Shown here one piece after another: positions 41,338 through 50,197 of a DNA stretch of 64,000 nt (within the stretch, counting starts at the first letter, position 1; each line of letters starts with the position of its first letter). The notes beneath the pieces are model-generated. The model ran no database searches. It saw only the letters and a program-made list of their open reading frames with translations, and had not been told where the DNA came from. The stretch is from Clostridiaceae bacterium (lineage in GTDB: Bacteria; Bacillota; Clostridia; Tissierellales; Sporanaerobacteraceae), in the NCBI GenBank assembly GCA_019391515.1, contig JAHXQP010000023.1, positions 1 to 64,000 of the forward strand. The letters are read 5' to 3'. A program made the position numbers and the translations under genes.

Positions 41338-41757
41338 ATGGCATTTAAAACAGATTCAGCAAAAAAATATTTAAAAGAACATGATATCAAGCCATCAACT
41401 ATTAGGATAAAAGTACTTCAATACTTAAAGGATAATAAACATCATCCTACAGTAGATGACATATATAAAGAATTAATAGAAGATATACCTACCCTTTCTA
41501 AAACTAGTATATACAACACGTTAGAATTGTTTTTAGGAAAAAACATAGTAAATCTTGTATCAATCGATGATAAAGAGTCTAGATATGATATAGACACATC
41601 TGCACATGGACATTTTAAATGTAAAAGCTGCAATAAAATATATGATTTCAATATTAATACATCTAATCTAGGTGAAGAAGATATAAAGGGTTTCATTATA
41701 AACAAAAGAAAAATATATTATGAAGGTATATGTAAAGATTGCTTAAAATCAAGCTAA
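41338..41757 (+). CDS. Fur family transcriptional repressor (PerR-like)
   Basis: LKEHDIKPSTIRIKVLQYLKDNKHHPTVDDIYKEL, HGHFKCKSCNKIYDF, EGICKDC. Confidence 0.92.
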   Translation: MAFKTDSAKKYLKEHDIKPSTIRIKVLQYLKDNKHHPTVDDIYKELIEDIPTLSKTSIYNTLELFLGKNIVNLVSIDDKESRYDIDTSAHGHFKCKSCNKIYDFNINTSNLGEEDIKGFIINKRKIYYEGICKDCLKSS

Positions 41758-41849
41758 TAATTCAAGTTATAAAATCATAGACCAATTGAAGGTCCAATGG
41801 GTCCATGATTAAATATATAAACAATACACTATTAAGGGGGAGTTTTTTA

Positions 41850-42395
41850 ATGAATGCAATGACAGCAGAAAATTTACGTTCAGCTTTTGGCGGTGAAAGT
41901 CAAGCTCATATGAGATATTTAGCTTGGGCAGATAAAGCAGAAAAAGATGGCTTTGAAAATGTAGGAAGACTTTTTAGAGCTATTTCCTATGCAGAACAAA
42001 TCCATGCTACAAGCCATTTTAAGGTAATGAAAGATGAAAGTGGAGATTTCTCAGTTACAGCCGGTGCAGGATTTGGACTTGGAACTACATCTGAAAACTT
42101 ACAAGGAGCTATAAATGGTGAATTATTTGAAGTAGAACAAATGTATCCTGCTTACATAGCAGTTGCAGAACTTCAAGGTGAAAAACAAGCTATAAGATCT
42201 ATGAATTTTGCATTAGAAGCAGAAAAACTACATGCAGCTCTATTCCAAGAAGCAAAAGATGCAGTAGATGCTGAAAAAGATGTAGACTTCAATGAAGTTT
42301 ATGTATGCCCTATCTGTGGATATACAGCCGCTAACGATGCTGAAGACAAATGCCCTATCTGTGGTGCTAAAAAGGAATTATTTAAAAAATTCTAG
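41850..42395 (+). CDS. rbr: Rubrerythrin
   Basis: N-terminal di-iron domain; C-terminal CPICGYTA...CPICGAKKELF rubredoxin-like site; RBS AAGGGGG. Confidence 0.95.
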   Translation: MNAMTAENLRSAFGGESQAHMRYLAWADKAEKDGFENVGRLFRAISYAEQIHATSHFKVMKDESGDFSVTAGAGFGLGTTSENLQGAINGELFEVEQMYPAYIAVAELQGEKQAIRSMNFALEAEKLHAALFQEAKDAVDAEKDVDFNEVYVCPICGYTAANDAEDKCPICGAKKELFKKF

Positions 42396-42398
42396 ATT

Positions 42399-42444
42399 AA
42401 ATCTAAAAAAATGGAGATGATATCATCTCCATTTTTTTAGATTT
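42399..42444. terminator. 46-bp perfect palindrome, bidirectional terminator
   Basis: AAATCTAAAAAAATGGAGATGATATCATCTCCATTTTTTTAGATTT, zero mismatches, between convergent genes. Confidence 0.85.
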
Positions 42445-43510
42445 GGTCTTCACAAAGAGCATATATATTTAAAAATTCTACAACAACTTTCTTTTCTTCT
42501 TCTGTAAGTGCATTGGAACTTGAAAACATATCCAAATCCTTTGTCATATCCTCATTTCCCGCTTCATAAAGCTCTAAAGTTTTAAAAGCATATGCAACTT
42601 CCTCCATAGCTTTTGGTACCTTAGTTAAAGCCTTTATAAATATAATTTTATCCTTTAAATAAAGATCCTTCATTAGGTTTGAAATAATAGTATACTGTTC
42701 ATCATAAAGATTTAATGATGTTTTTAATAAACTTTCAATCTCTTCCTTGCCTTTAATATTTTGTTTTGAAAGCCATTTTAATATTTTTATATCACTGCCT
42801 TCTCCATATATTTTTTCAAGATTTTCTAAATCCATTTCAGGTAATTTTAAAATTATTGTTTTTAACTCCTTACTATCTATTTCTCTCTTGTTCGCAACTA
42901 TTGACATTATATTTTCTTCTAAGGAAGGCTTATACTTAATTTGAAGAGACTCATTATTTTCACCACATACCTTTACACATCCTACATTATCATCTTTCCA
43001 ATACTCTGGATAATAATCATAGCCTTCTTTAGCTTCAAGCAAAGGCTCTGCTCTTTGGCTCCAGAGATAATATATTGCTAAATCTATATTTTCCTCTTTA
43101 TTTTCTACACCTATTAAAAGTTTTTTTGAATCTGGTGACCAGATTGTATTTCCAGTGGTAAATATTTTATCAAATAATTCTAAATCCTTAACCGAAATTA
43201 TATAAGTTGTACTAGTAGCCTCTATTCCACCATCAACTGTCAAATAATTTCCGTCTGGTGACCAATCAATATTATGTAAATAGCCATTTACTCCTTCTAT
43301 ATTGTCCTTCTTCTTATTTACAACATCGTCTATTTCTAAAATATAATTTCCTTCTACCTCTCTTAAGTAAGCGACTTTCTTCTCTCCATACCATACTTCT
43401 TCCACTATATTATCCTTATTTTTTGAACTTTCCTTTCTATAATTTTTTATTATAAATATAGGAATAACCAACAATACTACAGCTATTATAAATATAATTT
43501 TCTTTTTCAC
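42437..43510 (-). CDS. Membrane-anchored TolB/beta-propeller-like hypothetical protein
   Basis: N-terminal TM helix; NIDWSPDGNYLTVDGG and NTIWSPDSKKLLIG repeats. Confidence 0.7.
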   Translation of the reverse strand: MKKKIIFIIAVVLLVIPIFIIKNYRKESSKNKDNIVEEVWYGEKKVAYLREVEGNYILEIDDVVNKKKDNIEGVNGYLHNIDWSPDGNYLTVDGGIEATSTTYIISVKDLELFDKIFTTGNTIWSPDSKKLLIGVENKEENIDLAIYYLWSQRAEPLLEAKEGYDYYPEYWKDDNVGCVKVCGENNESLQIKYKPSLEENIMSIVANKREIDSKELKTIILKLPEMDLENLEKIYGEGSDIKILKWLSKQNIKGKEEIESLLKTSLNLYDEQYTIISNLMKDLYLKDKIIFIKALTKVPKAMEEVAYAFKTLELYEAGNEDMTKDLDMFSSSNALTEEEKKVVVEFLNIYALCEDQI

Positions 43511-43522
43511 CTACAGACCCTC

Positions 43523-44038
43523 CTAGAACTCTATACCTTTTCTTGCTTCTACACCTTCTGTATAGTAGTGTTTTATTTCTTTCATTTCAGTAACTAAATC
43601 TGCTAAAGCTATTATTTCCTTTGGTGCATATCTTCCTGTAATTATTACTTCTACAGAGTCGTCCCTATTTTCAATTATTTCAATAACTTCTTCTATAGAG
43701 AATAATTTGTAATATAAAGCAATATTTAATTCATCTAATACTACCAGATCATATTTTCCACTTTCTAATGCTTCTTTACAAATCTCTAACCCCTTATTTG
43801 CAGCTTGTCTATCTTCTTTTGTAGGATCATTATATATGAAACAATCCCTACCAAACTGCTGTATTTCAAAATTAGGTAAATAGTCTACAAGCTTTAACTC
43901 ACTATAGTCCATTCCCTTTACAAACTGACCGAAAAATACTTTCTTACCTGCAAGGGCTGCCCTTACAGAAAGTCCTATACTGGCAGTAGTTTTCCCCTTT
44001 CCATTTCCTGTATACACGTGAACATAAGACTTTTCCAC
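43523..44038 (-). CDS. cobO: Cob(I)yrinic acid a,c-diamide adenosyltransferase (CobO/BtuR type)
   Basis: VYTGNGKGKTTASIGLSVRAA, VVLDELNIALYY, ITGRYAPKEIIALADLVTEM. Confidence 0.93.
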   Translation of the reverse strand: MEKSYVHVYTGNGKGKTTASIGLSVRAALAGKKVFFGQFVKGMDYSELKLVDYLPNFEIQQFGRDCFIYNDPTKEDRQAANKGLEICKEALESGKYDLVVLDELNIALYYKLFSIEEVIEIIENRDDSVEVIITGRYAPKEIIALADLVTEMKEIKHYYTEGVEARKGIEF

Positions 44039-44193
44039 TTCATCCCACCTACTTTTTTTTAGTTTATCATTATTATATACTATATTAAAATCTTAGTGTA
44101 ATGCTAGGTTTAAATGAAAAACTTAGATTTTGGTATATAATATTAAGTATATAATATTAAATATAAATATATAATGAAAAAGGGTGTGAAAAC

Positions 44194-45087
44194 ATGAATC
44201 TTACTAAGATAAGAGGTAATACTCACTATATTCCTAGTAATACTAATACAGGGGTTTATACTTATAAAAATAAAAACTGTCTCATTATTGATACTGGAAT
44301 GAATAATACAGCTGCTAGAAAAATTGAAAATGTACTACTTTCTAATAATCTTCATCCTAAATATATAGTAAATACTCATAATCATTTAGATCATTCTGGA
44401 GGAAACAACTATCTTACTGAAAATTATCCAGGATGTATCACCTATACTTCTGAAAAAGAAAGGTTATTTATGGAGAATAATGAATTATTCCCTTACACTT
44501 TTTATGGAGCCGTTAGTACTAAAGATATAGCTAAAAGCAATAAACCTATAAAAGTAGACTATACTCTTAATTATGGTATAGAAAAAATAAATGATGAGAA
44601 ATTTGAAATTATATCTTTAAAAGGCCATACTCTTGACCAGATAGGTATTATGACCCCTGATAAAGTATGTTTTTTAGGTGATAGTTTATTTAGTATAGAT
44701 ATATTAAATAAATATCAATTACCTTTTATATATAGTGTGGAAGATACTTTAAATTCTTTTGAATATATTAAAGAGATCGATGGGGATATTTTTGTACTAG
44801 GTCACTCAGATAATTTATATTCAAAAGATGAAGTAGATAAGTTAGTAGATATAAATATTAATTGGGTAAATAATATATCAGAGGAATTTTTAACAATATT
44901 GGACCAACCTCATAGTAGGGAGGAGCTTTTGCAAGATATTTTAATTTTAAATGATATGGATTATTCTAATTTTAATCAATATCATATCTACTTCTCATCT
45001 ACAGCAGCTTTTTTAACTTATTTAACTAATAAAGGTCTTGTTGAAAATCATATTGAGAATGGAAAGATTTATTATTATAGAAAATAG
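44194..45087 (+). CDS. MBL fold metallo-hydrolase
   Basis: NTHNHLDHSGG motif, GHTLDQIGI, CFLGDSLFS, LGHSD. Confidence 0.92.
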   Translation: MNLTKIRGNTHYIPSNTNTGVYTYKNKNCLIIDTGMNNTAARKIENVLLSNNLHPKYIVNTHNHLDHSGGNNYLTENYPGCITYTSEKERLFMENNELFPYTFYGAVSTKDIAKSNKPIKVDYTLNYGIEKINDEKFEIISLKGHTLDQIGIMTPDKVCFLGDSLFSIDILNKYQLPFIYSVEDTLNSFEYIKEIDGDIFVLGHSDNLYSKDEVDKLVDININWVNNISEEFLTILDQPHSREELLQDILILNDMDYSNFNQYHIYFSSTAAFLTYLTNKGLVENHIENGKIYYYRK

Positions 45088-45117
45088 GGCTTGATTTTGA
45101 AATAGTGCTAAATCTCC

Positions 45118-45306
45118 GCAAATAGAAATAAAAATTCGCTTCGAAAAGAGTTTTGATGAAATATTATCCTCCCTAAAAATAAAATGCTAAATGTTTTCAA
45201 ACCCGCTTCGCTCAAACAGTGAAAAATTTTTAACGCATTTTATTTTTAGGTCGGATTATTTCATAGCAAAACTCTTTTAAGTCGCTCATTCTTTATTTCT
45301 ATTTGC
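45118..45306. repeat. Long imperfect inverted repeat / giant hairpin 1
   Basis: Left arm 45118-45187 pairs with right arm 45235-45306 with a few bulges; inner loop ~47 nt with CGCTTCGC palindrome. Confidence 0.85.
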
Positions 45307-45363
45307 TCAAACATTATACTATTTAAATAAGTATAGTTAAAGCTTTAAACTATGCATAGTAAA

Positions 45364-45558
45364 GGATTTTGGGTTATTGCGTTTAACCGACTAAAAAAGT
45401 CTTTGATTAGAAAATAGAGATGAAGATTTTCACAAAACCCGTGAAATTGATTAAAAATCAATTTAGCAAATAACCATTATTTGCGTTAGGATTTTGTGAA
45501 AATCAAGTCCTATTTTCTTCAAAGCTTTTTCGGAAGGAAAACCAATAACCCAAAATCC
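45364..45558. repeat. Long imperfect inverted repeat / giant hairpin 2
   Basis: GGATTTTGGGTTATTG...CAATAACCCAAAATCC outer arms, inner GATTTTCACAAAA...TTTTGTGAAAATC, nested ATTGATTAAAAATCAAT and GCAAATAACCATTATTTGC. Confidence 0.85.
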
Positions 45559-45665
45559 GTGGGCTTGCACTATGTTAAATACGGGGGACCAGTACTATGT
45601 TAAAAGAAAATGCTAAGTATTATTAAGTAAAAAAAATTAAAAATCATTTTTGTGGAGGGATTTTT

Positions 45666-47663
45666 ATGGAAAAGTTACAGCTTGATGATTTTACTAAGTA
45701 TCAGTTTCTTTCTAGCCTTAAATATTCTCCCAATGGAGAATACGCCGCTTTCGTACTTCATAGAATGGACGCAGAAGAAAACAAGTATTTATCTAATATA
45801 TGGGTTTATAATACCAATACAGACAAATACTTTAAACTAACATCTCTAGATGAAGAAAAATCTTTCATATGGCTAGATGAATCAAATATTCTATTTCCAG
45901 CCATGAGAAATCCAAAGGATAAAGAAAAATTAGAATCTGGAGAAGAATTTACAGTCTATTATAAAATAAATATTCACGGTGGAGAAGCAATAGAAGCTTT
46001 CAAAGTACCACTTACTGTAACAGAACTTAAAAAAATAGATAACAAAAACTTTCTAGTTACAGCCCTTTATGACCACTATAAGCCAGATATAAACAATCTA
46101 AAAGGTAGCGAAAGAGAAGAAGCTATAAAAAAATTCAAAGAAGAAAAAGATTATGAAGTGTTAGATGAAATACCTTTCTGGTCCAATGGCCAAGGTTTCA
46201 CAAACAAGAAAAGAAATAGATTATATCTATATAACAAAGATGAAAATCAAATTAAACCAATTACTGATGAATTTACAGATGTAGAATTTATTAAATTAAA
46301 TAAAAATAAATCTATGGTTATAATTATTGCTAATTCTTTTAAAGATAAAGCTCCAATTAAAAGCAATCTATACTTATATGATATAAATAAAAATAATTTA
46401 GAAAATATAACCCATGACGATCCTTTTGCCTATGCTTATGGAGATTTTTTAAATGATAAAATAATATTTGCTGGCAACAATATGAAAACCTATGGAGTAA
46501 ATGAAAACAGCCATTTCTATACTATGGATTTAAATAATAAAAGAACAGAAAAAATAACTGATGATTTTGATCATAGTATATGGAATTCAGTAGGTTCTGA
46601 TTGCAGATACGGAGGCAGTCAATCTTTTAAAGCAGATGGTGATTATTTATACTTTGTAACTACAGAAATAAACTCATCCTATATAAATAAGATTGATCAA
46701 AATGGCCATATTGAAAAAATAACTACTAAAGGTGGTTCTATTGACGATTTTGATATACATAATGGAAATGTATTATTCATTGGCTTAAAAAATATGAAAC
46801 TTCAAGAACTATATACTTTAGAAAATGGCGAAGAAAAGCAAATTACCCACTTTAATGAATGGGTAGTAAAAACTAAAAAATTATCTACTCCAAAAAGGAT
46901 AACCTTTGAAAATGAAGCTGGAATAACTTTAGAAGGTTGGATAATGAAACCTGTAGATTTTGATCCTGATAAAAAATATCCAGGAATACTTGATATACAT
47001 GGTGGACCAAAAACTGTTTACGGAGAGGTATTCTACCATGAAATGCAATACTGGGCTAATGAAGGTTATGTAGTATTCTTCACTAACCCTAGGGGTAGTG
47101 ATGGAAGAGGTAATGAATTTGCAGATATAAGAGGAAAATATGGAACTATTGACTATGATGACCTTATGAAATTTACTGATATAGTCCTTGAAAGATATCC
47201 ATTTATAGATAGCAATAGAATAGGGGTAACTGGCGGCTCTTATGGTGGATTTATGACAAATTGGATCATAGGACATACAGATAGATTTAAAGCTGCTGCC
47301 AGCCAAAGAAGTATTTCCAACTGGATTTCTAAATTTGGAACTACAGATATTGGCTACTTCTTTGTAGACAACGAACAAGTTGGGACACCTTGGAACAATG
47401 TAGAAAAACTTTGGTTCCACTCCCCTGTTAAATATGCAGACAGAGCTAAAACCCCGACACTATTCATTCATTCAGAGGAAGACTACCGCTGTTGGCTACC
47501 AGAAGGACTACAGATGTTTACTGCACTAAAATATCATGGAGTAGATGCAAGACTTTGTATGTTCCGTGGAGAAAATCATGAATTAAGTAGGAGTGGAAAG
47601 CCTAAACATAGGATTAGAAGGCTTAGAGAGATGACCAATTGGTTTGATAAGTATTTGAAATAA
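45666..47663 (+). CDS. S9 family prolyl oligopeptidase/acylaminoacyl-peptidase
   Basis: GVTGGSYGGFMTNWIIG catalytic Ser motif; C-terminal IHSEEDYRCWLPEG...GENHELSRSGKP. Confidence 0.95.
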   Translation: MEKLQLDDFTKYQFLSSLKYSPNGEYAAFVLHRMDAEENKYLSNIWVYNTNTDKYFKLTSLDEEKSFIWLDESNILFPAMRNPKDKEKLESGEEFTVYYKINIHGGEAIEAFKVPLTVTELKKIDNKNFLVTALYDHYKPDINNLKGSEREEAIKKFKEEKDYEVLDEIPFWSNGQGFTNKKRNRLYLYNKDENQIKPITDEFTDVEFIKLNKNKSMVIIIANSFKDKAPIKSNLYLYDINKNNLENITHDDPFAYAYGDFLNDKIIFAGNNMKTYGVNENSHFYTMDLNNKRTEKITDDFDHSIWNSVGSDCRYGGSQSFKADGDYLYFVTTEINSSYINKIDQNGHIEKITTKGGSIDDFDIHNGNVLFIGLKNMKLQELYTLENGEEKQITHFNEWVVKTKKLSTPKRITFENEAGITLEGWIMKPVDFDPDKKYPGILDIHGGPKTVYGEVFYHEMQYWANEGYVVFFTNPRGSDGRGNEFADIRGKYGTIDYDDLMKFTDIVLERYPFIDSNRIGVTGGSYGGFMTNWIIGHTDRFKAAASQRSISNWISKFGTTDIGYFFVDNEQVGTPWNNVEKLWFHSPVKYADRAKTPTLFIHSEEDYRCWLPEGLQMFTALKYHGVDARLCMFRGENHELSRSGKPKHRIRRLREMTNWFDKYLK

Positions 47664-47884
47664 GAAATTTAGGCTAAGTTTTCCTAGCCTATTCTGATTC
47701 TTTACAATATGACTCAATTATTTTCATAAGTTTATTAATATTATTTTTTCTTAATTAGCCAAAATTCCAGCTAAACTTGTAATACTTCAAAATAAATTTC
47801 TTTGATTTAGTACAAAACCAGATATTGATTAAACAAAATTATTCAGGGTATCTTACTGATACAAGGGATTGAGAGGTGATTTGC

Positions 47885-48124
47885 ATGATTTCAAAAGAGT
47901 TATTAAGGGAAAAGGCCATTACCTTTTTAGAATATATGGGAGTCTATATTGATGACTTAGAAGATAATGAAAAACTAGAAGAATTCGCAGATATATTAAC
48001 AGATACAGAAGGCTCTGCTAAAAAAACCAATGGACTAGTTTATAAATATAATGATGAGTACTTCTTGGTAATAAACTTCTTAGATGGGGATTATCTAGTA
48101 GCACCTGTAGAATATACTTCTTAA
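47885..48124 (+). CDS. Hypothetical small protein
   Basis: ATG at 47885 with RBS GAGAGGTG; ~80 aa. Confidence 0.6.
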   Translation: MISKELLREKAITFLEYMGVYIDDLEDNEKLEEFADILTDTEGSAKKTNGLVYKYNDEYFLVINFLDGDYLVAPVEYTS

Positions 48125-48197
48125 TACAATTTAATTAAGCATAAATTAAGGGATGAATATATGATTATTCTTAATATACCCATCCCTATTTATTGTT

Positions 48198-49175
48198 CTA
48201 CACAAAAAAGTTATATAATATAGGTAGTATAACAGGTACAGCAAAAGTAAGAATGGTTCCAGTAATTAATGCTACCAACCCTAATTCTGATCCAACAAAT
48301 TTTGTTACTGGCACCAACATAGTATCCATATTTCCAGCAGCTCCTGCTGCAATTGGACTTCCCTTACTTATTTTAATTAGGAGCGGTAAAAGTAAAATCG
48401 TAAAAAACTCTCTCATAACATTAACCATAAAACCATATGTTCCTACCTCAACTCCATACACCTGTGTCATATATGCTCCAGTAACACTATAATAACTCAT
48501 TCCACTAGAAGATATTACTGAAATATGTAATGGTAAGCCAAGTATAATTCCAGATAAAACACCTGCTATAACGCTTCCTATGAAAATTGCAATTGAAAGA
48601 AAAATAATCTTCCATCCTAACACCTTAATATAATTAAATATCATACGATTAGAACCTAAACTAATACCTACACTAGTATAGAGAATTATCAAAAAAGTAG
48701 TTAAAGCATAATCTAAAATAAAAATAAATTTCTTTGGAAACATAGTACTACTAAAAATAATTCCGACAATAATAGATATGGGCATAATCCAAATAAGTGG
48801 AGACATCTTCTTTTTTTCTTCTTCAAAAATATTTACCTCATCATTTACATTGATTTTTTTTGAGGATAATTTTCTACTTATTTCTTCTAAAGGCAATATT
48901 GTTTTTTCAACAAGAACAGTAAAAATCACGCTGAAAACTATAGAAGATAAAGCAATTATTATACAATTTAATCCGATGGTCCCTAAATTAGACATAATAG
49001 AATCATTTATACCAATGTTTGCACCTATAGTTAACATTAAGCCTATCAAAGCAATATTTACTAATAAGTCTACAATTTTTAAAATAGAATCTGACAAATT
49101 TTGAACTCCTACCATTAAACCTATAGTCAAACATAAAAATGGAATCCAGACCATATGTTTTCTCATCTCCTTCAT
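48198..49175 (-). CDS. lysO: Lysine exporter LysO family protein
   Basis: LysO/DUF340 two-half architecture: LTIGANIGIN..., SSGMSYYSVTGAYMTQVYGVEVGTYGFMVNVMREFFTILLLPLLIKI. Confidence 0.85.
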   Translation of the reverse strand: MKEMRKHMVWIPFLCLTIGLMVGVQNLSDSILKIVDLLVNIALIGLMLTIGANIGINDSIMSNLGTIGLNCIIIALSSIVFSVIFTVLVEKTILPLEEISRKLSSKKINVNDEVNIFEEEKKKMSPLIWIMPISIIVGIIFSSTMFPKKFIFILDYALTTFLIILYTSVGISLGSNRMIFNYIKVLGWKIIFLSIAIFIGSVIAGVLSGIILGLPLHISVISSSGMSYYSVTGAYMTQVYGVEVGTYGFMVNVMREFFTILLLPLLIKISKGSPIAAGAAGNMDTMLVPVTKFVGSELGLVALITGTILTFAVPVILPILYNFFV

Positions 49176-49399
49176 TTAGCAAAATAGCAATACTTGTTGT
49201 TCTTCAAAATCTACATAAAATTAATTGCAATATTTATGCCTAAATCCAAATGTATAAACTATAATGCCAAAGTAGGGATATTATAGGCTCTATAGAATAA
49301 TATGTTTTAAAAACTATAAAATATATTTTTATTTCATTGCCAATACGTTAACAATTAACAACTTTTTGGCGTTTCTACTAAAAACCTATCCACTCTATA

Positions 49400-50026
49400 T
49401 CAATTTAACTTGCTCATATCTATCTTTCTATCTACTAATGTATCCAATTTATCCTTCATATCTTTAAACAGAGGTAATATTTCATCGGATAAGATTTCTG
49501 GAAGAAATGCTATATCATCACTTTCAAATATTCCCCCTAGACCTTCCATTATGTCTTTAAGAGAATATATGTCTTTTGCATATAGATTCCAAGTTTCATA
49601 GCTTGTAACTATATATTTAAGCTCATCACTCATATCTACTACATAGAAAGTATCCATAAGCCATCTAATACCTTCTAATAACTTAACTAGTTCACTCCAT
49701 GTTTTTTTGCTAGGTTCTTTATAAAATTCATTTGCCAATACTTCTACTTCAAAAATAGCTTCTTCTAAATATTCAATATTAGATAAAAGAATTTCCTTCG
49801 TCATATCTTTTATATTCTTAGTTACAACTTTTACTTCCTCTATGGTATCTATATTTTTGAAAAAGTAACCATAAAAATTATCATAGACTTCATCTCCATC
49901 TATTTCAAAATGGCTCAATGTATAATTTGAAATAGCTATAATATTATTAACCTCTTCAAATATTTCCTCTATAGACTCTACATCATTCTCAAACTCCAAT
50001 ACCTTATTTAATATATAAATCTTCAT
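49400..50026 (-). CDS. Hypothetical protein
   Basis: MKIYILNKVLEFENDVESIEEIFEEVNNII...; no recognised domain. Confidence 0.6.
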   Translation of the reverse strand: MKIYILNKVLEFENDVESIEEIFEEVNNIIAISNYTLSHFEIDGDEVYDNFYGYFFKNIDTIEEVKVVTKNIKDMTKEILLSNIEYLEEAIFEVEVLANEFYKEPSKKTWSELVKLLEGIRWLMDTFYVVDMSDELKYIVTSYETWNLYAKDIYSLKDIMEGLGGIFESDDIAFLPEILSDEILPLFKDMKDKLDTLVDRKIDMSKLN

Positions 50027-50140
50027 AAAAATACCTCCAAGATTGTGTTCTTTTATATATATCACCACTAAAACTAGTATATTATATGTACGTTTCTTTA
50101 ACAATATATAAATTTCTAATTATAGTTATATTTAAAAAAT

Positions 50141-50173
50141 AATCTCAAATGATTTTAAAAATCATTTGAGATT
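50141..50173 (-). terminator. Intrinsic terminator downstream of LPXTG adhesin
   Basis: AATCTCAAATGATTTTAAAAATCATTTGAGATT. Confidence 0.75.
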
Positions 50174-50197
50174 ACTTATTTTTAACTTTCTAATTTA

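Noticed and set aside
45102-45573. Retron msr-msd or CRISPR-like array
   Set aside because: No reverse transcriptase or cas genes nearby, and the structure is inverted repeats rather than regularly spaced direct repeats
46929-47420. 163-aa minus-strand ORF inside the S9 peptidase gene
   Set aside because: Antisense to the conserved catalytic domain; no RBS or motif evidence
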